DNA of 64,000 nucleotides from Hymenoscyphus infarciens (Eukaryota; Ascomycota; Leotiomycetes; Helotiales; Helotiaceae): positions 591,365 through 655,364 of the forward strand of contig LLCB01000002.1 of the NCBI GenBank assembly GCA_001414345.1, in the 5' to 3' direction. A model generated the notes under the pieces. It made no database searches, was not told the origin of the DNA, and saw only the letters and a list, made by a program, of their open reading frames with translations. Positions within the stretch are counted from its first letter, which is position 1. Each line of letters starts with the position of its first letter. This document shows, piece after piece, positions 34,995 to 45,813 of the stretch. The position numbers and the translations under genes are program-made.

Positions 34995-36068
34995 CGAGGG
35001 CGAATGTAAGTTCCTATACCAAGACCACCAAGTTATACTAACAGTTAACGCTGTAACGGCTGTTGGATAGTACGAGGTATAAAGGTATTCTTATTAGAGA
35101 AAGAGAACAAGTATATACAAGAGATTTAATTCATGAATACATCTCTAACAATATATTTGCGAATAGACTATTTTTATATATAGAGATTTAATTATGAAGT
35201 ACTAAGTCTTAATTCAGGAAGCAAGCCACGAATTACGATTTGTTAATTAAATAGTTTTACTTAGCTCGCAACGCAAATCGAATCAGAGTAATTCGATTCG
35301 AGTTTTCAGTTTTAGAGTAGTAAGTAGTAACTCTAGTAATCTTACCTGTTAAAATATATTCTTTCTCAATATTTAAATTAATTAAGTCAACAAACTAAGG
35401 ATCTAAGACTTGAAAGTATAATTATAAAGTAGTAAATCTAGTAACTTGATCTATTAGAAGACATTATCTCCAAGTGTTTAAAAGAATTAAGTCTCTATTA
35501 TTGAATTCTATAGTTTATTAGAGTTTAAATATAAGATAAGTATCTAAATATTTCTTATCTAATTTAAATAATAAACTATTTCCAGAGTAATTAAGTTTAT
35601 TATATAAAGTTCTAAGCTTATAAGAGGTATAGAGTTCTAGATACTTATCTAAATAGCAATTAGTTGGTTTAGTTATTTCATATTTCTAGATTAATCAAGT
35701 TATATATATCAAGTTTCAAATTATCTAAGAATACATAGTACTACGTACTTATCCCAGTGACATTTACATAATAGTAATATACTAGAAAATTTGCAACAAC
35801 TTAGTGAAACAGAGCTTGTTACTGAAGCCTTTGTTCTCTTGCTATTTTAATTTATTCCTAGACAGAATAACTACACTATTAGTATAAAGCATATTGAAAT
35901 AGAGAATGGAAAAAATCATATCACACAAGAGCCAAAACCGAGGAAAAAATGGATTTCAAAGTAGCTAATTATGCGATCGAAGGCCCAAAACCACAACAAT
36001 AAGCCCAAACCCTCCCACCTTCAACGCACCCCCTCACCACATTTCTGAAGGAACGCCTCACTTCATAT
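34995..36068. other. AT-rich intergenic block
   Basis: About 1 kb of very AT-rich DNA with many TAATTAAGT/ATCTAGTAAC-like short repeats and no open frame. Probably a mutated repeat, but no element could be named. Confidence 0.5.
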
Positions 36069-36929
36069 TCAACGCCAATAAGGCTCAATAATCGGAGTTC
36101 CCCCCCGCAATCCCTCATAAGGCGCAGACTCTCTTCGTCCCCTCTTACACATCCCATCACACCCAGTATGAAAATAACAAGGCTTCTCCAAATGTTTCTC
36201 CCTCGGATCATCCAGATAAGGATCGCCATTCAGCGCAAAAAGGTCCACCAACAAATCCTGATCGTCCTTGATGAAGTGAATGATAGAGCGAACCGCGTCA
36301 GGAACCATGTATCCCTCCCCATCACCCTTCACGGAAAACTTCTGTACGAAGATAAATAGCTCGCTTGCGAACAATCGCAGCTTTGAGGATGGCTTGGTGT
36401 TTTCGTATGCGGCGAGGAGGGATTCGAGGCGGATGGTGAATTTTTCTTTGTAGCAGAGACGCTGGGCTGTATCGATGGTTTTATTCATGAGTGGGGAGTC
36501 CAGGATCTTCTCGGCGAAGACATAGAGGGAGAAGAGGTTGGCGAGGTGTTCTTTCTTGGCTGTGATGACATCGTCAACCTTATCTCTGGCTGGGAGGGGC
36601 GGCAAGGGGATGTAGGTGAGGTACAGATAGTCGACCAGGAGTTGGATGACGGGAGGCTCCTCTTCTGGGAGGGTCATCGTGCCTTCGGATTCGCTGAACA
36701 CGCCGTTGAATGCACTATCGTAAAATTTGATTTTGCAAATGAGATCCTTGTGGATTTTGAAGACGTGGGAGTCGGGACCAACGAGCAGGGTGACGATTTC
36801 GGTGCCGAGCTGACTGAGGCATTGTTAGAGAACCTGGAGGCGAGGCTGTGGATATAAGAAGAACTTACTGTGCGATACTTGCGCTTCGTTGTTGTTCTGT
36901 TGCGCTGTGGCTATACCACCGTTAGTCAT
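36069..36929 (-). CDS. BTB/POZ domain protein
   Basis: Two exons on the minus strand, 36929-36879 and 36809-36069, encode 263 residues in the preferred model. The core reads IVTLLVGPDSHVFKIHKDLICKIKFYDSAFNGVF, then TMTLPEEEPPVIQLLVDYLYLTYIP with an insert of charged residues, LANLFSLYVFAEKI, and a helical tail. The C-terminus is Cys-containing and basic (CYFHTGCDGMCKRGRR) and ends GGTPIIEPYWR. The intron has a CTAAC branch point and CAG acceptor; the in-phase donor is GTATCG, and a better-looking GTAAGT eight bases on is out of phase, so the N-terminal exon is less sure than the domain. It is more diverged from the other two BTB genes than they are from each other. Confidence 0.82.
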
Positions 36930-38332
36930 CTTGTGGTAGGTAAAAAGGTGGTGGTGAGAGGACATACTCTGACTCTTCTGACTGTCTTGCGAATTGTTCA
37001 AATCCTGGAAGCCCTTCCCATTGACGAACCGGAGGAGAGGGAGCCATCTCTCTGTTATGCCTTTTCAATCCACCAGGTCCTATCATAGAAAATGGTAGAT
37101 TTGGACTCCTTTCTGGGTTCTCTCAGGTTGTTGTAGGTTGTGAAAAAAGGATGGAGTTGAAGAGTGCTGGGACTTTCTTATGGAGACAAATCGGTGGTCT
37201 GTGCTATCTAAACTTGCTCAGTCCATAGTGAATTGGGAAGTAATAGCCGGCTGCTTTCGGTTCGCTTTCCCTCTGTAGCGACAAACTCGCTTAAAATGCC
37301 CACAGGCAGCCGGCTATTATTGCTACAAACCCATCAAGGTCTGAAAGGAGTAGAAAGAAAACAGCAAAGTAGCATACATCAGCACCTTGAAAGAAGAACT
37401 TTCCTATTCAATCCATAACCAGAGCCAAGACTATACAATGACAATGCATAATAAAACTTCCAGAATGAGCGCCAAGAGCAAAGCAAACCTAACAATATCA
37501 ACTCATTCTAGCCCCCCACCCCCTGTAGACAGTAAGAACGGAAGTAAAAGCAACCTTCTTTAAGAGCCCAAACCATTGACCAGGTGGTTTAGGACAATTG
37601 AAGCCAGTTGTTCTAACCATATAAGGCAATTTCCTTGATTTACCCTACAAGGGTAGAACAGCAATACCTAGGTGGGCAGTTACGAGCCCCCCTCTCTTTC
37701 AACATCTAACTCTGTTCCTTGCTTAGTAGCATATCTCGTAAGAATATAATATTTACAACCTACCATCATAAAAAGAACACTCCAACAATAAGAAAGAAAG
37801 AGGTATCTGAAACCCTCAAAAGCTTCTATAGCAACGAATTGAACTCAGAAATTCATCTATTATTCTCCAGCACATCAACTAGTCCCCAAGAGGATTCAGG
37901 AGAAGTAGAAATTAATTTTTCTATTCGCCTAAACCTTCCTGATTAATAGTAACCTAGTAGAAGAGACCAGAGTGAGTTGCATAATGAAAAGTGACCAAGA
38001 ACAGCAGTCCTCCTAAATTGGTTTCTCATCAACAACGCTTAAGTAGTTCCCAGATCTAGAAAAAAAACTCAAAAACCCAAACCAAAAGAGCAAATAGCAT
38101 TTTCTCGTGTGAGTTTCTCTTCTATCAGAAAACTAAAGCGAGCAAAGGATAAAGAGGGGGAAGTAGGTCTCATCAACGCAACCCTCAAAGTAATCACCTT
38201 CAAAGACACAATACACCCCCAGCCTCAAAAACCAAAAGACAAAAGCCCAGAGCAGAGAATGCCGCGAAGATACTCCAAGAAATTCTAAAATATCATTCAA
38301 ACTCGCTTTAATTTTCGCTCTACAGAAACTCT
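36930..38332. other. Intergenic with a small inverted repeat
   Basis: 1.4 kb without a supported gene. Contains the hairpin-like repeat at 37241-37319 and A-rich stretches around 37720-38110. Confidence 0.5.
37241..37319. repeat. 14-bp perfect inverted repeat around a 51-bp centre
   Basis: TAATAGCCGGCTGC at 37241-37254 is exactly inverted at 37306-37319, forming a 79-bp hairpin or miniature element. The arms contain the palindrome AGCCGGCT. No target duplication was obvious. Confidence 0.6.
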
Positions 38333-39783
38333 TCAAGGCAAAACATCAATCCCATTCTTAACTCCATTCGTCTCGCCCGCCTTATCCTCATACTTCTTGA
38401 TATCAACCTCCTCAACGCTTGAATTCCAACCAAATGTATCCTTGATCTTACCCTGTTGGATACCCTTAAGTGTGGACAGGATCTCAACACAAATTGGACC
38501 TGGTTCCTCGGAGTCTTCTTTGATGTATTGTGTGGTTTCGTTTCGGGAGGTGCGGGTTATGGATTTTATGGGGACGAGAGCTGCGGCTGTGCCGGCGGCA
38601 AATACTTCAGTGAAGGAGGGGAGTTCTTCATATTTGATCTGTGGGAGTCAGTATGCTACTTCAGAAAGGGGAAGGGGAAAGGGAGACATACCGATCGTTC
38701 CTCAACCTTCCAGCCCTTGCTCTCTGCAATTCGAAGACAACTATCACTAGTAACACTCTTAATAACACACTTGCTATCCGGCACCACCAGCGTAACATTC
38801 TCCCCCTCCTTCTTCACACCAATAAACCCACTAGTCGAGAACTCATCAATCTCGCTTCTCGTCTTACTATCCAGATGTAATGTAATTCCATAGCCCTCGT
38901 TCCTCGCTTTATCACTCCATCTCAATACCGGCGCGTAATTTCCTCCCACCTTTGCACTTCCCGTTCCATCTGGAGCCGAACGATCGAATTCCTCAAGAAT
39001 CAAAGCCTTAACCGGATGCACACCATGGTAAACACCCACGGGAAGAACATAAACACAAAACATATATTCCTCCGGCGGACTCAATCCCAACTGTGCACAC
39101 GAACCAAAGATCAAAGGCCGGATATACATCGCAGCACCAGTTTCATGGGGTGGGACGAAGGCGGCATTTAGTGCTACAGCGGCGTGAACACATTCCATGA
39201 ATTTCTCCTCGGGAACTGGCGGGACAGAGATGAAGGAGGCGGAGTGTTGGAGACGGAGGGCATTCTTCTGGGGACGGAAGATGGTGATTTTATTGTCTGC
39301 TGTTCGGAAGGCTTTTAGTCCTTCGTAGGCTTGTTGGCCGTAGTTGAGGCCTGGAGCCATGCCGTGGATTTTGAGGAAGGGATCGGTGACGAATTTTGGG
39401 GCGGACCATACTCCTGTTTTGACGCTGTAGTGAGATTCGATGTGTCCGTTGACTAGGGGAGGTATTGTTAGCTAAGATTTCAGTCTGCGATGACAATGGG
39501 AGGATGTAGTAATTAATTTGTTGGTCCACAAGAAGGGAGACTTCCCCAATTGGAGGAATACGGAGTAGGTCTCGCTGAATAGGTCTAGTTGTGTAAATAA
39601 TACAAAGGAAACTGGAATAGTATTTCCCAATTCTCCCATGTTCGTTTGCGTATATCAGAATTTGGGAATACCCTCAAAGAAAACATTCCGAGTTTCGGTT
39701 CATGGATTTGACTCACCCTCTCGAACTTTGAATCCAATATCACTCCAGTCAATGGTGTTGACGGGGGGTGGGGGGAAAACCAT
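38333..39783 (-). CDS. Branched-chain amino acid aminotransferase (PLP fold type IV)
   Basis: Transfers the amino group between Leu/Ile/Val and 2-oxoglutarate with pyridoxal phosphate. Three exons on the minus strand, 39783-39717, 39452-38692 and 38638-38333, give 377 residues, the normal size. Landmarks: VNGHIESHYSVKTGVW near the N-terminus, GLNYGQQAYEGLKAFR, ETGAAMYIRPLIFGS, the PLP lysine at about residue 190 in GSAKVGGNYAPVL, IDEFSTSGFIGVK, and FTEVFAAGTAAALVPIKSI, which contacts the cofactor phosphate. The first intron is unusually long here (264 nt; GTGAGT donor, GCTAAC branch, CTAG acceptor), but the phase-1 join restores a conserved stretch. There is no clear mitochondrial presequence, so a cytosolic or secondary-metabolism isozyme is possible. 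Confidence 0.92.
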
Positions 39784-40300
39784 ATTGGATGCTGTAGAAG
39801 GAAAGGAAGAGGGGATTCGAGAGCAATTAAAGAAGTATTTGGGGAAAAGAGTCACCAAACAGTGGATTGTATCGTGTATGCGGACGGACGGTGGGATGAG
39901 GTACTATCACGGTACTATAGCTAGTGTACACAATTATTTTTGTGCGAACTCGGAGGGGAAAAGAAAGTGGCGGTAGCGTTACTGGTACTGGCCACTACTG
40001 GTGGGGTTATACGCATTTACAGGGAAGAGGCGATTAGAAACCACCCGACGCCAGGGGAGTGAAAGGGCTGAATTCCGGGGTCCTCCTACTCCGTACTGGT
40101 CTCATCTAAAGACTTGGGAAATCACCTGCATCCAACGAGGACTCGCGTGACAATGGTAATGAGGATTCATATCACAACTCTCACTTTTTCTTTGTTTCTC
40201 TGTATTCCTCATCGAATCTAGAACCTCACCGAGAAGCCACTCACTACGCCACTACGATTACCATCTGCTGAACCTCCAGTCGCATAGAAAATCATTCGAG
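39784..40300. promoter_or_regulatory. Shared divergent promoter, BCAT / sulfhydryl oxidase
   Basis: 517 bp lie between the two divergent ATGs. The oxidase side has a CT-rich leader (CACTTTTTCTTTGTTTCTC near 40180-40200) typical of fungal core promoters without TATA. Confidence 0.5.
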
Positions 40301-40971
40301 ATGACACGAAGGCAACGCTTCGCTGTGATAATAGCAGTAGCCATCGCAACATTTCTAAGTTTCACATTCATCCTTTCAGTCAACAACCGCGGAGAAGATT
40401 CAGGGAACTCCGAATACCTATCTTCGAATCAGCAGCCCCTAGCCAAACTCGACGACAGTATATTGAAAGGGACCGCAACAGCGCCCAAAATCGAGAATGC
40501 CACATTAAAGTACCTACACACCAATCCTCCCTCTTCCCTCCTTCTTTCCATACATAGGTACTAACAGGAACCCCCAGAGCAGAACTAGGCCACGCCTCCT
40601 GGAAACTCCTCCACACAATGATGGCCAAATTCCCCGACAAGCCCACCCCCGACGACAGCGCAGCCCTCCAATCCTACATCCACCTCTTCGCCCGTCTCTA
40701 CCCCTGCGGTGACTGCGCGCGCCATTTTCAGAAGATATTGAAGAAGTTCCCTCCCCAAGTCGCTACGAGATCGACGGCGGCGGCGTGGGCGTGCCATGTG
40801 CATAATGAGGTTAATAAGAGGCTGAAGAAACCGCTTTTTGACTGCTCGAATATTGGGGATTTTTATGATTGCGGGTGTGCGGAAGATCCGGTGGAGGGGA
40901 AGGAGAAGGGGAAGGAGAAGGGGAAGAAAGAGGGGTTTACGCCGTTGACTTTGAGTGATAAGGAGGGGTGA
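40301..40971 (+). CDS. FAD-linked sulfhydryl oxidase, Erv1/Erv2 family (ER type likely)
   Basis: Flavoenzyme that passes electrons from dithiols to oxygen, forming disulfides. Two exons, 40301-40509 and 40578-40971, give 200 residues. An N-terminal basic residue cluster is followed by one hydrophobic segment (about residues 8-26, FAVIIAVAIATFLSFTFIL), which looks like a signal anchor and favours the ER enzyme Erv2 over mitochondrial Erv1. The oxidase core reads LGHASWKLLHTMMAKFP, then the redox CxxC at Cys113-Cys116 (YPCGDCARHF), then WACHVHNEVNKRL...FDC, which holds FAD and the second structural disulfide. The C-terminal CGC could act as the shuttle pair. A Gly/Lys/Glu repeat (GKEKGKEKG) precedes the end. 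Confidence 0.9.
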
Positions 40972-41679
40972 GTTTTGGGCTTTATATTGTGAGGGGAAGT
41001 GCTGACAGTTTTTAGGTTGACTAGGGGAGGGTAGATTGTTGGGTTTATTTTGTAGGTGTATTATGAGAAGGTTGTTTGATTAGGTGGTGTATATAGATTG
41101 GGAGGTAGGTTGAGGCATCAGAGCAGGGCGTTATTGGGTCATCATTGGGCAGCATTTGATTGAAGTTCGGAGTTCAACTCGATGGGAAGGCCTCTTGGAA
41201 GAAGAATTTCGATATACACTTTTCTCACTTATAATCCATCTTCAAAGTTTCTTCGATGCAAGAATTGATAAATCTTGGGACTTATACACCTCTCAGTGAA
41301 GACAATTTGGTCTTGAAAATTCTCTTACTCTCTGAACTTTGAGTTACAGTTGACTTGAGAAGAAATACAACAAGTAGAGACACATGCAATCGCTTCATCT
41401 ATACTTCGTATCTATCAAGTCCTCATTATTGTTCTAAAGCTTTAGAGTAATTAATTATTTACATCAAAAACTTGGGTTATTACTTTGAGCTGTAAACACA
41501 CCTTGATTCGCTGAGTAATCCTTGTCACGTGTAGCCTCGCGTCTCGACTGCCTGAGCTCCCAGAGCTTCGGCGACAACAGCAAGCAGCTTCATCAACCTG
41601 GAAGTTGCCAACCTCCTACACAGCTTTCTCTACACAATTGAATTCTCTCCCAAATACTCACCACAACCGCTAGTCATCA
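40972..41679. other. Intergenic
   Basis: About 0.7 kb between the oxidase 3' end and the proteasome gene, serving as promoter for the latter. A cluster of short GC-bearing motifs (CACGTG-like CACGTGT near 41527) is present; nothing else was recognised. Confidence 0.45.
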
Positions 41680-42651
41680 TGGAGTTCGGTACCTCAGGAA
41701 TGCTGAATGAAGGTATGGTTTTCCGCATTTGGATGGTCAACACTCGAAGCAATAGCTGATTAGAGCTTCCCATAGATGGAATCCACGTTGATATGGATCG
41801 TCTGAAGAAGGGAGAAGTCAAGTAAGATCTGCCAACTAGTTTCCATTACAATTAACTAATCGTGCGCGCAGCTTAGGAACTTCGATGTAAGCTTCAGTTC
41901 CAGGAACTCCCCCTCCGGCGGCAGCATCAACCTAACTTGGAACTAGTATGGCCATCAACTTCAAGGACGGTGTCATATTGGGTACGTCTCATCGAGGGCT
42001 GGGATGGATTCAGGTCACAGGCTGATATGTTGAATGATTAGGCGCGGATAGTAGAACCACAACTGGAGCATACATTGCAAACCGAGTTACGGACAAGCTT
42101 ACACAGGTCAACGATACGATCTGGTGTTGTCGGTCAGGGTCTGCCGCAGATACACAAGCAGTTGCGGATATTGTTCATTATCAACTGGGGATGTATGGAA
42201 TTCAAAATGGACGACCACCAACCACCCAAACAGCCGCGGCGATGTTCCAGGAGTTGTGTTACGACAACAAGGATCGGTTGAGGTATGGCTTCATGATTTT
42301 TCCTGAGACGTGTGAGTGTTGATTTTAGGCAGTGCCGGTTTGATCATTGCTGGTTGGGACGAGCGACATGGTGGACAGGTTTATTCGATACCACTGGGAG
42401 GATCGTTACACAAGCAATCATATGCCATCGGAGGATCTGGATCAACCTACATCTACGGATACTGCGACGCCAACTGGAAGGAAGGAATGGAAGAAAAAGA
42501 GGCAGTCAACTTTGTCAAGGGCGCATTACAAGAGGCCATCAAGTGGGATGGGAGCTCGGGAGGAGTGATCAGAATGGTGGTCTTGACGGCTGCCGGGGCT
42601 AATCGCCATCTGTATCTGCCAGATACGGATTACGCAGTCCGCCACCAATAG
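41680..42651 (+). CDS. PRE3: 20S proteasome subunit beta1 (caspase-like), Pre3/PSMB6
   Basis: Catalytic beta1 subunit of the 20S core, cleaving after acidic residues. Six exons: 41680-41713, 41776-41821, 41872-41886, 41947-41981, 42042-42282 and 42333-42651, encoding 229 residues. The 29-residue propeptide ends in Gly; processing would expose Thr30 as catalytic Thr1 (LG|TSIM). Counting from it, Asp17 (GADSR) and Lys33 (VTDKL) fall at the canonical positions. [12 protein letters not shown] and the SSGGVIRM stretch are also typical. Exon 3 is only 15 nt and encodes the cleavage site and catalytic threonine. The last intron must use the second of two nearby acceptors (TTTTAGGCAG|T) to keep frame. 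The ATG at 41680 has a strong context (CATCATGG). Confidence 0.95.
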
Positions 42652-44321
42652 GCAAAATGTAATGTACAATAAGGAACGAGCATTAATGGCATGGTGTTCG
42701 GGGCGCATTTTCGTTGGCAGGGTTGTATGAGCGGTCAAGAAGGTCTCTTCCCATGAAGGGCAGCGGTGAGGGACGGAAGGAGAGGAAGGGATGCATTTTC
42801 GTGCATGGCGAGTGTCGTGATTATCCTCGGAGGGAAAATAAGAAAATACACAGGCAAGAAAATGGTCTTACGAATGGATGTATATTGCAGAGGGTCGTGG
42901 GAGATGTGAGAGGGTTATGAGGTGCTACTTGCTCACTTGCGTGCTGACCGCATCGATGTAGTACAACCGGGTCCCAGCCGTTCACTGCCGTTGACCAAGA
43001 TGATGATGATGATGTTTCATTGTTGTCGACGAGAAGATCTTGAGGCTTCAATACTCGTACACCCTTCAATACACCCCCCCTTCAATACACCCCCCCCCCA
43101 CCCAATAGCCTTAGCCTAGGCAAACCCCCGAGTACAAGTACCCCCCACATATAAAGGGCGCCTCGTGTCAGCCTCGAGCATTTCTACTCGTGGAAGGACA
43201 ATGGCATACGCCACTATTCGACACCACTTGAGCCAAATACATACCTACCCGTACCATACTTATCGACTTCTCAACCGTGGCAGCACCCCAGTGTTGATTA
43301 TGGTCTTGCAGATGTCGGATGTGACGAAAGTGATATATCTGTCCCGGGGAAGCGGATTATCGGCCTCTTTTTTTGTTATTTATTTTTTATTTTTATTTTT
43401 ATTTTTATTTTTAAACAAATCTGTATTTTATTCTGCTCCCATTGTTCAGTATTGGTGTTGTAGGAGGTGATTCGCTCCTTCCCCTTCGTCCCCCGCTGGC
43501 ATTTCCTGGCATCGCTCGGGATCCACAAAGGCTCGTCATCCAGTGGCGGATATCGACGACGTGTTGGCTCAAGTCAACCTTCCGACCCACGCACGTTTGC
43601 AGATGCGTTTAGGCCAGAACATTTACCATCAACCTGCCCTGCTTCAACACCACGCCCAGATATATCGCGATATCGTCCACCACTGCGACGATTGTTGGAT
43701 CGTGTCGACCATCACCCGGCGCACATCCCCTCGACTTTCCTCTGAATCTTAGGAATGCAGCAGGTAAGCAAAACTCTCCGTCTCGCTCCATCGATAAGCC
43801 CTCGTGGGGGTACTTTCACCCACCTCCACTGCCTTCCATTGCCCCTCCCTCGTCTGGGAAAGCTCGATTGTCAAGTAATTCACGCATGCGCTCCCCATCT
43901 CAGTTTCCCTCAGACCACCTGCACCTGCACCTGCACCTCCCCTTCCTCTCCATAAACGTGATATCGTGGCAGCAGAAGAGCGCGTTTGGTTCTCGCACCG
44001 GTGCTATCGTCCTCGTCCTCGTCCTCGTCCTCCCCTCCTGTCAAGTGTCCCTGGGTTGTGTGGGTAGTTTGTACGCGGAGTTGTGCTTCTTTTTGCGATC
44101 AGCCTTCTGTGTCATGGCTGCTGCTTGATAAATCCCCCCCTGGCGCTTCACTCAATCTCCCTCTCCTACAAAGACACGTCTCCATCCATTCAAGAACAAA
44201 CTGTTGCGAATTTGGTTGTCTTTGCATACTGCGCCTGCTGCTGCTCGTCCGATTACGACCAAAGCACATGCTGATTGTACCCCGCAGTACCACGAACTTC
44301 TCGTACGAATTGCACGTTGAT
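42652..44321. other. Intergenic with simple repeats; cyclin leader
   Basis: Holds C-runs and imperfect repeats (TTCAATACACCCCC twice near 43065-43100), a (TTTTA)n run at about 43378-43415, CACCTG repeats near 43918-43940 and CGTCCT repeats near 44010-44034. The right part is probably the long 5' leader of the cyclin gene and includes short upstream ATG frames. No independent gene is supported. Confidence 0.5.
43378..43416 (+). repeat. TTTTTA pentamer/hexamer microsatellite
   Basis: Five to six near-perfect TTTTA copies in tandem. Confidence 0.8.
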
Positions 44322-45813
44322 ATGGCCGCGGTCATCAGCGACTACGGCAGCGATTTTGGATCGGACACTACACGATCCCATTATCATCGCTCTCTGAACA
44401 TGAGAAGCGCATCTGGGCAACAGCGCTCCTCAGCTGAATCCCCATATCGACAACCCCCACGAGCCGAGCCTCCCAGTCCTCGACCTCATCCCACTGCCCC
44501 TGCGGATGCCGCCCCTTCCAGCCCATACACAAGGCCGTCACAACATGATTCTGGGGTGGAAATCGTGGAAGGAAAGACGGTAGTGAAAGCCGGGCAGCAA
44601 CCATCCCCACCCTTGAGCTCGAGTCCTCATCCAACCTCGCATATAAAAACCCGATTCTCGAGCCAGGAGAACATGGCCAGGACTACTACAAAACCAGAAA
44701 GATCACCCTATGACAACCCCGCTTTAAAATACGAGTCACCAAATAGTGCTACTCCAGAATCTTCGACCCAGCCTCTTTCAAGGCCGGTCAAATCGTTGGA
44801 CGACGTGAAGGGTTATGTTGGAAATACCATCCAAGTCCGGGATCTTGCACATATCCAGAGTTTCGCTGCCCAGGAGTTTTCATCCAGAGGGGGAAGACGG
44901 CGAGCCGCGAACGATTCCACCGTAAAATATGAAATCAGTGGGATGCCAATCACCGACATTATTGAAATGGTGGCAGGCCTTCTCACAAAAATAACCACGA
45001 CAAATGATCAGCAGCATGATAATTTACATCGTCCGGTATCATCTGGAGACCCTTCCGCCAGTATCAGCGCAACCTCTTCTAGCGTTTTGGCTTTTCATGG
45101 AAAAAACGTGCCCAGCATAACCATATTGAGTTACTTGAGCCGAATACACAAGTACTGTCCCACGACATACGAGGTCTTCTTGAGTTTATTAGTATACTTT
45201 GATCGCATGACCGAGCGTGTTAATGCCGGCCCTGCTCAGAATTTACGTCGAGGTTCTGTTGATCAGGAGAATTCGAGACCTTCCACTGGATATTCAGCAG
45301 AGGGTTCGGATTTGGCAGATAGCCCACCTGCTACATCTAGAAGTGTTCCAGAAATGGATGCTGATTTTCAGAAAGCTCAATACACTCATGCACCAGCGGA
45401 ACCAAGTTCTGCTGCCTTTCCCCTATCGCACTTTTTTGTTGTGGATAGTTTCAATATTCATCGGCTTGTGATTGCTGGTGTTACTTGTGCTAGCAAATTC
45501 TTTTCCGATGTGTTTTACACCAACTCTAGATATGCAAAGGCATGATACCCCTCTTCCGCAACATATATTTTACTAATTTCTCAAATAGGTTGGCGGATTA
45601 CCATTAGCAGAATTGAACCACCTTGAGCTCCAATTCCTTCTCCTGAACGACTTTAGATTATCGGTTCCGGTAGAGGAACTTGAGGCTTATGGTACCATGC
45701 TGGTGGAATTTTACGCACGAGAAGTCATTGCTCAACGCAATGGCTCCTTGTCAGCTACATCCCAAATGGCCTATGCGGACGACCCTGTCGTGCCCGGGCC
45801 AACTTTTCCCTGA
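44322..45813 (+). CDS. Pho80-like cyclin (PHO85 cyclin family)
   Basis: Cyclin partner of a Pho85-type CDK, likely acting in phosphate or nutrient signalling like yeast Pho80 and Neurospora PREG. Two exons, 44322-45539 and 45589-45813, give 480 residues. The first 270 or so residues are Ser/Pro/Arg-rich and disordered. The cyclin box follows: ITILSYLSRIHKYCPTTYEVFLSLLVYFDRM, then an acidic insert, then HFFVVDSFNIHRLVIAGVTCASKFFSDVFYTNSRYAKVGGLPLAELNHLELQFLLLNDFRL. The intron starts with GC rather than GT (AAG|GCATGA) and ends CAAATAG; it is the only join that preserves YAKVGGLPLAELN. ATG 44322 was preferred to 44268 because its -3 base is G. The reading frame stops at 45813. Confidence 0.9.

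Noticed and set aside
43165..43470. A 101-codon frame with a Phe/Leu-rich stretch resembling a membrane segment
   Set aside because: The hydrophobic run is only the translation of the TTTTA microsatellite.
44268..44321. Earlier ATG for the Pho80-like cyclin
   Set aside because: It has C at -3 and adds residues without similarity; the ATG at 44322 has G at -3. It remains possible.
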